From contig CP136069.1 in NCBI GenBank assembly GCA_032622095.1, forward strand, positions 68,409,319 through 68,473,318: 64,000 bases of DNA. The letters are read 5' to 3'. The position numbers were made by a program, and so were the translations under genes. Positions 1 through 10,985 of the stretch are shown here, piece after piece. Position 1 is the stretch's first letter; every line of letters begins with the position of its first letter. The notes under the pieces were generated by a model that saw only the letters and a program-made list of their open reading frames with translations, had not been told where the DNA came from and did not search any database. This stretch comes from Siphonodentalium dalli (lineage: Eukaryota > Mollusca > Scaphopoda > Gadilida > Siphonodentaliidae).

Positions 1-384
1 GAATATTTCTTCTCAAAATGTGTGAAAATACTCTGTCAAAGATCGATGTCGGCTTTACTTAAATAATTACCGATTTTTTCATCGGGTGCCTCAATAAAAC
101 CACGCGGTGGGAAAAAAAAGTCCGCCTATCTGACAAATCCAACATACGGATTCCGAAAGTTTAGTATTTACGCTAACCAAAAATGTAGGTCTCATAAATT
201 CCCTCTCGAGGCGACACCTATGTCCATATTTGCCTGGCCGAAAATGCGGAGGCCATTGCGCAAAACAAGTGAAATTGTGTACCATTGCCTATATCGCTAC
301 ATTGCGTACAGTTTGGGTTTTTTTATAATAACTAATTAAATATATTTGTCATTTGTCATGATATTGCAGCATTGGGAGATGATA
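1..384. other. No gene recognised
   Basis: AT-rich non-coding DNA. The short open frames here show no domain, no splice context and no codon signal. Nothing further can be supported. Confidence 0.5.
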
Positions 385-508
385 TGTCTGTCTGAATGTC
401 TGTGTTCTATAGAATGTTACGGGGGACCACCTAGATGGCACGAAAGGGGTCTAACAGGGGTAACGGTTTACGAGGAAGATAATGGTGCGGGTTAGAATTT
501 TCTAAAGT
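385..508 (+). repeat. Left copy of a ~120-bp direct repeat
   Basis: This stretch (starting near GAATGTCTGTGTTCTATA and ending TTTTCTAAAGTG) recurs in the same orientation at 5997-6118. The two copies bracket the ~145-bp repeat array into which the Harbinger transposon is inserted. They are probably part of the older repeat locus and not of the transposon. Confidence 0.6.
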
Positions 509-838
509 GTTGCTGATGTTGTACGGGAAAAAAAGGGGAGGGGCAGCCAAGTTTTCACCGATTTCCACCAAAATTAAAAAGGATCGTATCCATGATATGA
601 GAAATCTAATGGTGTGGTTTAAAGATGTCAAAAGTTCGAGTCAGGGGTGCACGCAAAGGGGTAGGGCTACCAACATTGATAATAAATATTTGTATCTACG
701 ATTTCCACCAAATTCATACACCTTCTTCTCCATGATACGAGGAATCTAATCGTGTGATTTAGGAGTCAGGTGTGCACTGAAGGGGAGAGGGTCACCAAAA
801 TTGATCAAATTAATTTTAGTGCCGATTTGATAGCATTG
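509..838 (+). repeat. Degenerate ~145-bp tandem repeat, left of the transposon
   Basis: About two units share the landmarks CCGATTTCCACCAAA, TTCTTCTCCATGATACGAG and GTGATTTAAAGATG. The same units continue at 5347-5996, so the Harbinger element interrupts one array. Confidence 0.65.
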
Positions 839-985
839 GCTGCGGACACACGTATCACAGTTTCGATGGCATAGTAGGTGTGACAATTAATTATGGTGCA
901 ATATTGGTGACACTTGGTCGTCATATTTCTGTGCCATAGTGAGCCATGTCGCCCGCCGCACATTCACACAATGAGTCTTTTCCAA
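839..985 (+). repeat. Left terminal inverted repeat of the Harbinger element
   Basis: Matches the reverse complement of 5206-5346 over about 140 bp, including shared blocks CAGTTTCGATGGCATAGTAG and ACAATTAATTATGGTG. The inner part has small indels between the two ends. Confidence 0.85.
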
Positions 986-1183
986 GCTCTATCAGCGTCG
1001 AGATCGACATCTCAATGATTTATCTAACCGAATGTCTTGTCGCTGTTGATCTTTACTCAACACGCAATGTTATATTTTAATGCTAACACACAAGTCCACT
1101 TGGTAACTTAATGAATACCTTGTTTCTGTCAACAGTCATGATTGTTCTTACTAAGAACAAATCACCGGTGTAATTTCTCAGCA

Positions 1184-1193
1184 TATATAAAAG
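1184..1193 (+). promoter_or_regulatory. TATA box of the transposase gene
   Basis: TATATAAAAG lies 33 bases before the chosen transposase start codon at 1226. The distance suits a transcription start just upstream of the ATG. This is a motif match only. Confidence 0.5.
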
Positions 1194-1225
1194 TGGGTCA
1201 AACATTGCGATCAGTTATAAGTGTT

Positions 1226-2851
1226 ATGTCGCGTTCACATGTACGGTCGAATGATGATACGTTGTTGGCCCTTGTGGGTCTGGGCACGTTACTATTGGGA
1301 GAACTGGAACGAACAAAACGACATCTAAATCGTAAGTGCTGGACAAAACCAATGAACTCCACCCTAGAACGGAACCGGTATGGAATTTCTCACAGTCTAC
1401 TGCAGGAATTAGAAGACGCGGATGAGAAAGAATTCACCAACTTCACGAGGTAAATATAAATGTTTATGTTGATAGGTGCATATTACCAGGAGAGTATTAC
1501 TATTGAGACATAACCATTTCACATGGGTGGACAATATAAAATATATTATAGGGTGAGTTGATGGCTGGTGCCACAGTCCCATGATGTACATAGTTCCAGT
1601 GCCACCGGGGGCCTATACATTACAACGCATCGTGCGAATGTTCTTGGGTGAGAATGCGTGCGTATTTGCAGTAAAGTTATTTTGGCATTCTGTGTTTTCG
1701 GCGTCTGTGTCTTCTGCGTCGTTTTCAGCGTATAAAATATGGCCCATTCTATGATTGCATATGGGAGGGGGTGATAATTTGTCAAAATATGTTATGAGCT
1801 ACTTTACATGGTGTTTTCTTTTTTCTTCAGGCTGAACAAGTCGGAGTTCCATACCGTATTGCAAAAAGTGACCCCATTGATTGCGAAACAAGATACAGTT
1901 ATGAGATCAGCGTTGACTCCATATGAAAAACTTGCCACAACACTCAGATTTCTTGCTACAGGGGAAACGTACACAAGTCTACACTTCACTTCCAGAATCG
2001 CCAGATCAACCATTGGTGCGTTTATTCCGGAAGTTTGTGATGCTATTTACGACACTCTACAGGGAGATTTCTTGAGAATGCCCGAAAACAAGCAAGAGTG
2101 GTTGCTCCACGCAGATAACTTTGACAAAATGTGGCAGTTTCCTCATTGCTTGGGTGCAATCGATGGGAAACACATTGAAATTCGGAGGCCGTCTGACAGT
2201 GCATGCGATCATCGGAACTATAAGGACTACGAGAGCATTGTTCTGATGGCTGTAGTTGATGCAACGGGAAAATTTATATGTTATGATCTGGGATCACCAG
2301 GGAGTAGTGCTGATGGTGGCATTTTCAAGGACAGTGGGATGTGTGATATACAGCAGAACTTCCCAGATGCTAGTCCACTTTCCAGTCCTAACAGAACACT
2401 GAGCATACCGTATTTCCTTGTTGGTGATGACGCTTTCGCATTAAGCAATCACCTAATGAAGCCGTATCCCCATCGAACAGCCATTGGTGATCAGAAAGTT
2501 TTCAATTACCGACTTTCGAGGGCACGTAGGACCGTCGAGTGTGCATTTGGTGTTTTGGTGGCTAGATTTAGAATACTTCTAGGGTCCATACAGTTGGACA
2601 CCGATAACGTGAATCGGGTAGTCCGTGCATGCATTGCTCTTCACAATTTTCTTGGGAAGGATGCGGATTTAGGTGTTTCGCAGAGCGGATGTTTACGATA
2701 TGCTGAACATAATGCACAGTTGACTGCAACTGGAGATATTGGAGATTCGACAACTGTTCCGAATGTCGATGCTCGTGAAGGGAGGGACGAACTCAGTGAC
2801 TTTTTTTTTGATGAGGGTGCGCTCCCTTTTCAGTGGAGTCTTATTGAGTAA
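1226..2851 (+). CDS. Harbinger transposase (HARBI1-like), two exons
   Basis: Exon 1 is 1226-1449 and exon 2 is 1831-2851. The intron reads AG|GTAAAT ... TTTTTTCTTCAG|G and joins in phase 2, giving a 414-residue protein, close to the usual HARBI1 length. The start at 1226 is chosen because it follows a TATA box; an in-frame ATG at 1142 would add 28 residues. Exon 1 supplies the N-terminal region ending EFTNFTR, which runs smoothly into LNKSEFHTVL. The catalytic DDE triad is visible: Asp186 in AIDGKH, Asp274/275 in VGDDAF and Glu311 in RRTVECAFG, followed by RACIALHNFL. It cuts and joins transposon ends in the nucleus. No frameshift or stop is seen, so it may be functional, although its MADF partner in the same element is interrupted. 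Confidence 0.93.
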
Positions 2852-3082
2852 TAATTATTATGTGCTTGCAAAATTCAACACTCGATTTAATGAGATTAAA
2901 CTATAAACTATGTTTTATAATGTGTGCGGTTTATGTGTATAGTCGTGTAGTCCCAGTAATATGCCATATGTAAATATTTCGCTGCTTAAATGTAGGTGTC
3001 ATTGAACTCTTGACAATTGTTTTGGTAGTTTTGAAATATTTTTCAAATGACTAATATTAACATGTACTGATATATGATTATA
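2852..3082 (+). other. 3' non-coding part of the transposase gene
   Basis: AT-rich stretch after the stop codon at 2851, presumably 3'UTR. No other feature is seen. Confidence 0.4.
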
Positions 3083-3236
3083 AGGAATGACTTGCTGGTT
3101 GATTGGGGTCATTGGTTTTGACCGGCAGGGTAGTTAAACAAAGTTCGTTTGAATCATTTTGGGATTCACACACTTTATTTAATTACTCTGCCGGTCAAAA
3201 TCCAATGATCCCAATCGATCTGCAAGTCGTTCCTTG
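3083..3236. repeat. Imperfect hairpin (~54-bp arms) nested in the Harbinger element
   Basis: Arms 3083-3136 and 3180-3236 are reverse complements, sharing AAGGAA(T/C)GACTTGC, GATTGGG(G/A)TCATTGG and TTGACCGGCAG. It may be a small nested MITE or a structural element between the two convergent genes. Confidence 0.75.
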
Positions 3237-3975
3237 AGTAACGTATTTACCAAGCTAATTTATCCCCGGAACAACTGTTCTTAACATTAATATATGTGGT
3301 TCCGGCGTGTATGGGTGTGTTTATAAGTTATCTTTTCTGCGTATGTCCAACTTCGAATGTTGACCCCCCCCCCCCCCCCCCCCCCCCGAGTCCGATATGA
3401 AAGATCAAAAGTCTTATTTTCTCCATATTTGTTGTTGGAAATATCCACATTACTGTCTATATGCAGTCATCCAATGATGAGATGTCACATGTTAAAACAT
3501 ATGTTATGTAAACAGATCAGCAAATTAAGATCAATTTACAAATGGTAACAACAATAAATTAAACCAAAAAAAATTTCGACTTAACATTTGATTAGCTACT
3601 CCATTTGGCGATATGTATGGGATGACTGGCGTGTAACAGTACTGTTTACAAAAGAATGGTGCCAACATGCTATACATCGTCATCGGAGTTATCAGTATTG
3701 ATAATAAAAAATACTTTTTCCATGTTAATTAATTTTGTTATATTTATTAAATATTTTTATTTTATTTTCCACATTTACTTGAACCCACTGCGACTGCCTT
3801 GTGTCTCTTTTTAACTAGTTGGAATTTTTTACCATCAGTGCGGTCGATTACCATCCACTTCTCCCTATCCCCATGTCAGTGATAAAATGGAATGACACAT
3901 AAGAAACTCACGAACGCTCTTTTAATCAATTATCTCAAGACACCAACGAACTAGTTCAAAATGTCAGTCATCAGT
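3237..3975. other. Intergenic part of the Harbinger element, with a C24 tract
   Basis: Contains a run of 24 C at 3364-3387 and otherwise AT-rich DNA between the convergent transposase and MADF genes. No open frame here is credible. Confidence 0.5.
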
Positions 3976-4932
3976 TCAACAGTCTGGTGTACTAGGGGGT
4001 TGTACGTCCGTGGTGACACATGACTGTCCAGTCGGATAAACATTACCATTCTGCATTCCATTCAGAGAATTATAATTCGATGTGAACATAACATTAGATC
4101 CTTGATTAGATTGTCCATTCATCGAAGATCCAACATTTGGATACGCTGGCACCGTCGGTCCGGAAATAAAAGTTGAAGGAAAACTTTGATTTCCTTGGAA
4201 ATTTTGTAAATAGCTGCTGCTCTCTTCAAAATTATATACAGTGGTTTGTAGCAAAAACTTGAGTCTACGTCGCTTTTCTGCATCCGGACAACGCCTCAGG
4301 GCCATCGCCATGTCTCTACCAAACACATCACATTCATCCTCTTTCTGTGTAACATTATCGGCGATTGTAGCGAATGCCTAGGCTTCTGTGTCCACCCATG
4401 ACGTAGCACCACGCTTCCTTCTCACGTTGGATGTCGACGGTAGCGTCGATTGCACAGAACTGTTATCGTTTGTGTCATTACTGCTGGTAGCAGGCACATC
4501 AGCATCACCTGAAATACTATCCGAGATACTGGCTTGTGTTACATCGGAGTGGTCAGAAACGACGGTATTTGCACGTGTTTGTGGAATGTTAGAATAAGTC
4601 CCTGGTCCGGTCCACAGACTTTCCTCCAGAAAAGAGCATTCCTCAAAAAACTTCCATTTTGGTACATATATATCTTTGGCAGCAACGCCGCTTTTCTTGC
4701 TTTTATTCACCTTTCTCACTTCCTCTCGATACATGGTCCTTAAACTCTGTATTTTACTCTTCAGTGATTTTTCCGATAAACCCGGAATAATCGTGGACAA
4801 AATTTCCAAAAGTTCGTTATAATCAGCTTTTTTCTTGTTTAGATCCTTGTATAAGTCGCTTTGTTTATTCCATATACTTTCTCTTATCTGCATCGCTTCC
4901 AACAATTCCGATACAGCTGCATCTGTCCACAT
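3976..4932 (-). pseudogene. MADF-domain partner gene of the Harbinger element, one in-frame stop
   Basis: Read from 4932, the first ~110 residues form a MADF (Myb/SANT-like) DNA-binding domain: WTDAAVSELLEAM, then IWNKQSDLYKD, LKSKIQSLRTMYREE and PKWKFFEE. A Ser/Thr-rich linker follows and then a TAG stop at 4380-4378. The frame continues without shift into a C-terminal part containing DVFGRDMAMALRR and KRRRLKFLLQTTVYNF, the conserved tail of MADF proteins in Harbinger elements, and ends at 3976. Without the stop the protein would be about 318 residues. Most likely one base change killed an otherwise intact gene. A sequencing error or a small intron around the stop are alternatives. Confidence 0.82.
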
Positions 4933-5205
4933 GATGTTAGCCTAATTATGCGTAGAATTTAACGTCGCAAAATAAAACACGCAATTGGGGAACTGACTTA
5001 ATACGCGTGAAAATAATATAAGTAGATAAACATGTATTCAGCTCATATCAATAAAAACATGCCACTTGCATGATATGTGAGTGAATAGGTTCAAACACAA
5101 TTATGGACGATCGATCGTGCAATTTTATGTATCGTAGAGAATACAATGTGGCTAAACGTAATGAGTAGAGATCAGCCTTGGTGAAACGCAATGGGTTAAT
5201 TGGTC
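4933..5205. other. 5' region of the MADF gene inside the transposon
   Basis: Between the MADF start and the right terminal repeat. It should hold the minus-strand promoter, but no clear TATA box is seen. Confidence 0.4.
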
Positions 5206-5346
5206 AGTCGACTCACTGTGTGAATATGCGGTGGGCGACATGACTTCCTATGCCATATAAATTATGTTGGCCAATTGTCACCAAACTCCACCATAATTAA
5301 TTGTCACACCTACTATGCCATCGAAACTGTGGTACGTGTGTCCGCA
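5206..5346 (-). repeat. Right terminal inverted repeat of the Harbinger element
   Basis: Reverse complement of 839-985, ending TACGTGTGTCCGCA before host TTGGTACAC. Confidence 0.85.
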
Positions 5347-5996
5347 TTGGTACACATTCTTCTCCATGACACGAAGAATATAATCGTGTGATTTAAAGAC
5401 GCCAACGGCTAATTGGTGCCGTGTGGGTGAGAGATTGGGGGGGGGGGGGGGGCGGCACTAAATTTCATAAGAATGTGTTTGTTCACCGATTACAACAAAA
5501 CTTATACTTAATCATATCATATCATGAGTACAATTATCTGGTTTAATGTTGTCAAAAGTGTGGCCGTTCGAGGTGTGAATGGAAGGGGTGAATGACACAA
5601 AAAGTTATAACAAATATTTTAACGCCTAATTTCTACGGAATTGGTACATATTCTTCTTCGTGATACGAGGAATGTACTTTTTCGGTTTAAATACGCCAAA
5701 TTGGTACTGTTTGGGTGAGAGATGGGGGGGGGGGGGGCACTAAATTTGATACGAATTTGTTTAATCGACGATTCCACCAATTTTATATATAGTCATCTTC
5801 ATAGTGAGTCAAATTGTGTCGTTTAAAGATGTCAAAAGTGGCGCCGCTTGAGTCAGGGATAGGAAGGGGAGAGTCACAAAAGCTGATAACAATATATTAA
5901 GCGCAAATTTCCAACAAATTCATACACATTCTTCTCCAACGATACGAGGAATCAAATCGATTGGGTTAAAGCCGCCACATTTGGCGCCTATATTTT
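5347..5996 (+). repeat. ~145-bp tandem repeat array, right of the transposon
   Basis: About five degenerate units, with the block TTTAAAGA(T/C)G(T/C)C near 5390, 5543, 5688, 5822 and 5966. Two units contain long G tracts (5437-5452 and 5724-5737). The array continues that at 509-838. Confidence 0.7.
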
Positions 5997-6118
5997 CGAA
6001 TGTCTGTCTGTGTTCTATATAACTTCGCGGGGACCATCTAGATAGCAGCAAAGGGGTCGAACAGGCGTAACGTTTTACGAGGAAGATAAGGGTGTATGTT
6101 ATAATTTTCTAAAGTGCA
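5997..6118 (+). repeat. Right copy of the ~120-bp direct repeat
   Basis: Same orientation as 385-508, sharing TGTCTGTGTTCTATA, GGGGACCA and TTTTCTAAAGTG. Confidence 0.6.
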
Positions 6119-7688
6119 TGACGTGTTGGTATCAGGTGCCGTGTCACGAATTCAGATGCAATCAGCAATTAATTCCCACCATTGTGAAAGTGGTACATGG
6201 TGATAACTAGCTGGAAAATGTTTTAGAAAACGAGAAATCGAGAAAATCAGCTTCATAATTTGATTTAAAATTTGAGTTTGGCGATTCGGTTGTCGGTCAT
6301 CTAAACGTCGACAATTCTCAGTATACAATGTTCAATAAACGCCAAGCTCGACTATGAGAGTGATAAATGGTAATCATTGAACATGTTTATTATAAGAAAA
6401 CGACGTACAACTGGTGTTTAAAAAGATAAAATAAAGATTGTCTTTTAGTCACCTCCCTCAAAAACTGACAAGCTTGCATTTTAGCCACTCTCAATCGGTG
6501 TGGTATATGACATGCATGACCCATAATCCAAACATATATACGTCATGTTGGTGCGTTCTTTTACCCCTACACATAAACAGAATCCACCGAATACTCACAT
6601 TGGTACAGCAAGAAACAATGTCAGTTTTCATATTTTCCTCACAGATCTCGCAGATGATTTGTAATACTTTTTAAATCTTCGCACACCATGAACATAATTT
6701 CTATCCTGTACAAATTTATCCATGTTAGGACATAGTTCTCGTATTTTGACTGGACTACATGGTTCAGGTAAGATCGTAAGTTTTTATTAACATAATTTAT
6801 TTAAAAACAATATTCTTGTACCCATCGCATGAAATAAGAAATAACACTATGAAATACATAAATTATAGGTTTCGTGTTTCACAACCCATCGCAATTTCAC
6901 GATTTCCAGCACATGCGTATCTCTCTACATGAGGCTTCCTCGTCAGTTTGTCGTGACAAGTTAAAACAAAGAGCGTTTATGTCATACAAACCAGAAATTA
7001 ACTGTTGGGTAAACATTCCAAACAAATTAGTGCGGTAAACAATAACTTACCTGCTATATCGTCGTTGTGAAAGTCCATAGCATTTATGGTATCATGGAAA
7101 ATATATATGCGGATTCTCTAGTTTATAATCATCTGTTGAACTGATTCACTTTCAACACTTTTATGTATCTGATTATCAAGTGCAACGTTTTCGGCGATGG
7201 TTATCCTATCCACTTTTATATTAAATGACCGGAGCCACGTCAATCGCGTGTTTATAAATCGTTCGATTATTTCCAGGAAATACTATAAAAAGCATGGGTT
7301 TTCCCAGAATTGTTACTGTTGATACGTAACTAAGTACCTGTGTGCACATTTCTTATCTATACATTACTGTAGCCAGCATAGAGCTCACGGAATGCCTACT
7401 ATTGACACTGTTTAAAGACACGACATAGATATATAGATAGATTAATGCTCCTTTCATCGACAAGATATATGAGCATGAACAAAAGGAGTTTATCACACAA
7501 ATTATGCACATACGCGGAGATAACAAATAAATGAATGTGACATGTTCCGAATAGATGTCTCAAAAAAAAAGAATTGTCCTATGAGTTGTTTAGGTTATCG
7601 GGTGTGTTGGGTGGGGTGGGGTGGGGTTGGGTGGGATGCGGTATGAGTATGTACATGTATAGCGCAAAGTAGTTCATTATATATATTA
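6119..7688. other. No gene recognised; G-rich patch
   Basis: AT-rich DNA without a credible frame. A patch of repeated GGGTGGG at about 7604-7640 could form a quadruplex. Position 7688 is the host A at the Helitron insertion site. Confidence 0.5.
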
Positions 7689-8232
7689 CTAGCCGATGAG
7701 CCCGACGTTGTCCGGGCTATTCAAAAACCAAATTTCAAGTCGATAGCTCTACCCAGCGCTATTCAAAAACAAAATTTCTAGTCGATAGCTCTACCTGTTT
7801 CCGAGATCTGGTCTGCGCATGCGCGAAGCTGGCGTCGCACGGGCTCGGCGATCCGATAAAATTTGTATCCGGGGCATGTTACATTCACATACCAAATTTC
7901 AAGTCGATAGCTCCACCCGTTTCCGAGATCTCGTCTGCGCATGCGCGAAGCTGGCGTCGCACGGGCTCGGCGACCCGATGAAATTTGTATCCGGGGCAAG
8001 ATACATTCACATATCAAATTTCAAGTCGATAACTCCACCCGGTTCCGAGATCTCGTCTGCGCATGCGCTGCACGGGCGTCGCACGGGCTCGCCAATACGA
8101 CAACGACCACCGCCTGGTCAAACTACACACACGTACCAAGTTTCGTCCCGATCGGTCGAGAATCGTAGATTTGTATTAATGACAGACAGACAGACAAACA
8201 GACGAACAGAGGTCTTCAAAATATATATGAGA
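7689..8232 (-). mobile_element. Non-autonomous Helitron, copy 1 (3 internal units)
   Basis: On the minus strand the element starts TCTCATATATATTTTGAAG, carries a (GTCT)n tract, three ~122-bp internal repeats, a short GC hairpin (AGCCCGGACAACGTCGGGCT) and ends CTAG. Helitrons are defined by a 5' TC, a 3' hairpin followed by CTRR, and insertion between A and T. It encodes no protein. The left neighbour base is host A on the plus strand; the right end abuts copy 2 directly. Confidence 0.85.
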
Positions 8233-9050
8233 CTAGCCGATGAGCCCGACGTTGTCCGGGCTATTCAAAAACAAAATTTCAAGTCGATAGCTCTACCCAG
8301 CCCGACGTTGTCCGGGCTATTCAAAAACCAAATTTCAAGTCGATAGCTCCACCCGTTTTCGAGATCTCGTCTGCGCATGCGCGAAGCTGGCGTCGCACGG
8401 GCTCGGCGACCCGATAAAATTCGTATCCGGGGCAAGATACATTCACATACCAAATTTCAAGTCGATAGCTCCACCCGTTTCCGAGATCTCGTCTGCGCAT
8501 GCGCGAAGCTGACGTCGCACGGGCTCGGCGACCCGATAAAATTCGTATCCGGGGCAAGATACATTCACATAGCAAATTTCAAGTCGATAGCTCCACCCGT
8601 TTCCGAGATCTGGTCTGCGCATGCGCGAAGCTGGCGTCGCACGGGCTCGGCGACCCAATAACATTCGTATCCGGGGCAAGACACATTCACATACCAAATT
8701 TCAAGTCGATAGCTCCACCCGTTGCCGAGATCTCGTCTGCGCATGCGCGAAGCTGGCGTCGCACGGGCTCGGCGACCCGATAAAATTCGCATCCGGGGAA
8801 AGATACATTCACATACCAAATATCAAGTCGATAGCTCCACCCGTTTCCGAGATCTCGTCTGCGCATGCGCGAAGCGGGCGCCGCACGGGGTCGCCAATAC
8901 GACAACGTTCACCGCCTGGTCAAACTACACTCACGTACCAAGTTTCGTCCCGATCGGTCGAGAATCGTAGATTTGTATAAATGACAGACAGACAGACAGA
9001 CAGACAAACAAACATACATACAGACAGAGGTCTTCAAAATATATATGAGA
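8233..9050 (-). mobile_element. Non-autonomous Helitron, copy 2 (5 internal units)
   Basis: Same ends as copy 1 but with five ~122-bp units, and with a second partial copy of the 3' hairpin region near 8297-8330. Joined directly to copies 1 and 3 with no intervening host base. The long open frames in this array follow the repeat and are not genes. Confidence 0.85.
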
Positions 9051-9609
9051 CTAGCCGATGAGCCCGACGTTGTCCGGGCTATTCAAAAACCAAATTTCAA
9101 GTCCGGGCTATTCAAAAACCAAATTTCAAGTCGATAGCTCTACCCGTTTCCGAGATCTGGTCTGCGCATGCGCGAAGCTGGCGTCGCACGGGCTCGGCGA
9201 CCCGATAAAATTCGTATCCGGGGCAAGATACATTCACATAGCAAATTTCAAGTCGATAGCTCTACCCGTTTCCGAGATCTCGTCTGCGCATGCGCGAATC
9301 TGGCGTCGCACGGGCTCGGCGACCCGATAAAATTCGTATCCGGGGCAAGATACATTCACATAGCAAATTTCAAGTCGATAGCTCCACCCGTTTCCGAGAT
9401 CTCGTCTGCGCATGCGCGAAGCGGGCGCCGCACGGGCTCGCCAATACGACAACGTTCACCGCCCGGTCAAACTACACACACGTACCAAGTTTCTTCCCGA
9501 TCGGTCGAGAATCGTAGATTTGTATAAATGACAGACAGACAGACAGACAGACAAACAAACAAACAAACAAACATACATACAGACAGAGGTCTTCAAAATA
9601 TATATGAGA
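9051..9609 (-). mobile_element. Non-autonomous Helitron, copy 3 (3 internal units)
   Basis: Three ~122-bp units, a short internal duplication at 9090-9130, an expanded (GACA)n/(AAAC)n tract at 9530-9570 and the 5' TC end at 9609. The next base, 9610, is host T, so the whole trimer sits at an A|T target. Confidence 0.85.
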
Positions 9610-9944
9610 TGTATGGGTATTTCCTGCATGAGCGATTTTATTGGTCTATGGATTCGGTCGTTTTACACAAGGTGTTGTGTATATATATGGGGGGGGGGGG
9701 GTGGTGTCGTCCAGTTTAATGCCTCAGGGGGGGGGGGCATATCTATCTGGCATGCAAATGCACCGGTCGATGCACGTATACGTCATGCCATGCTGTCGAT
9801 ATTACTACACAGGTACATATCCCCATCTACCTATGTTCGGTTAATGCTAGGGGGTCCCGATAAAATAGCTTTTTAAAAAATGTTTCCGGAGCTCTATACA
9901 TTTGTGTACATCTTGCTCAAAGTAGTAATTTTTACAAATATTAT
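9610..9944. other. No gene recognised; two G tracts
   Basis: G runs at 9689-9701 and 9727-9737; otherwise no structure. The frames spanning the G runs are compositional. Confidence 0.5.
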
Positions 9945-10233
9945 ATCCAATTGACAACAAACACCGTCATTCTTACATATTAATTAAATACAATGACTCT
10001 CGATGGCGAAATAATTTTTGTTAGCTTATCACAGATAGTTGCGTCCCGAATCGAGAAGTAAATATTTACAATTGCGCGTAGTTCAGACAATGTTTTCTAT
10101 GGAGTGGTAAGGTCGATTTGTTTTTTAATTTTCGGTGATGTTACAAGAATGCTATATTCATTCAGTTGGCATGGTGCCTGAATACTAACTTAGTAGTTTC
10201 ACGCACCCAAATAAGTACATAATATGTCTTTAA
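9945..10233 (+). repeat. Left arm of a ~4.8-kb inverted-repeat structure
   Basis: Matches the reverse complement of 14036-14735, minus the minisatellite. Shared blocks include AAGTAAATATTTACAATTG, GTTTTCTATGGAGTGGTA, GTGCCTGAATACTAACTTA and ATAATATGTCTTTAA. It contains a single degenerate version of the unit expanded 15-fold in the right arm. Confidence 0.8.
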
Positions 10234-10985
10234 ACCAAATCAAAACGTGTTTACCCTTTCAAGACGGCAGCTGCGCTGGTGCAGCATTATAATCATGTAC
10301 CAGTGCATTCTCACACATGGATCTTAGCATATATAAGAGAATGCACTGGCTTATAAGGTCTAGATAAATATTGTAAGGCCGATGTATTCTCTTATATACA
10401 TGTGTGCGAGGCTCAATATGGGAGACTCGTATATAAGAGAATGCATTGGCACAGGATGTTCGGACAATTTCAGGAAACCCCAGTCATTTTAGGGATTTCA
10501 GACCACACCAAAAAGTCACATTCACGATCCGATCTCATTATTTTCCGATACAGAAGACGTACACATGAGGTCAAGCAGACCGTTGATCCTTATTATGATC
10601 ACCCTGGTCAAGTAGTCCCGCTAATATGATATGATGCTGGTGGTCCTGCTGAATTGCCATGGTGCGGGTAGGGCAAACTGATGCCGTTACGAAAAAGTAC
10701 CATTATTTTTTCTGAAGTTATAATTTTCGCGGTGTTTGGCTACTCCAAGCGATTTTAAACAGTATGTGTACCAAGCATTCAAGACCATAAGTATTTTTAA
10801 AAATGATATATAATAATGACTGCACTGGTGTTTCTAAAACGAGGTGAATAATCATGTTGATTATGGTCGATTTTCAACAACTAATACAACCAGATACAAC
10901 CAGTATTAAAAATATTTCGCAATAAATATGTTTTTGAATGTTTGATACGCATAATGGCTTTTACTTATATTTCCAATATTTGGAG
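10232..10985 (+). repeat. Segmental duplication, copy 1 (~0.75 kb)
   Basis: Matches 12700-13465 in the same orientation through the MITE, the CCTGGTCAAGT block, TTTTCGCGGTGTTTGGCTA and AATATTTCGCAATAAATATG. This copy lies beyond the 3' end of gene A; the other is inside its intron 4. Confidence 0.8.
10250..10497 (+). mobile_element. piggyBac-type MITE, copy 1
   Basis: Starts TTTA-CCCTTTCAAG (a mutated TTAA), contains AGCTGCGCTGGTGCAGCAT and two palindromes built on TATATAAGAGAATGCA, and has a degraded right end (TTTTAGGGATTT). Intact members of the family have TTAA at the ends. Confidence 0.65.

Larger units (their letters stand above)
839..5346 (+). mobile_element. PIF/Harbinger DNA transposon, ~4.5 kb
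   Basis: Inverted terminal repeats of about 140 bp (839-985 and 5206-5346) enclose a DDE transposase gene on the plus strand and a MADF-domain gene on the minus strand. This two-gene layout is the known Harbinger architecture, where the Myb/MADF protein helps bring the transposase to DNA. The ends read TGCGGACACACGTA. The flanks both contain TTGG, so the 3-bp target duplication is probably TTG with two extra bases on the left. Because the transposase is intact while the partner gene has one stop, the element is young or recently disabled. Class is certain from the transposase; exact ends are less so. Confidence 0.88.

Noticed and set aside
7040-7130. Minus-strand DFHNDDIAG before a good GTAAGT donor, EF-like
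   Set aside because: An in-frame stop lies close upstream and no acceptor gives a proper exon; loop position of the intron differs from genes A and B.
7778-9527. Many overlapping 60-175 codon frames rich in Arg/Ala/His
   Set aside because: They are translations of the 122-bp Helitron repeat on both strands. 122 is not a multiple of three, so a repeat protein cannot run through the array.
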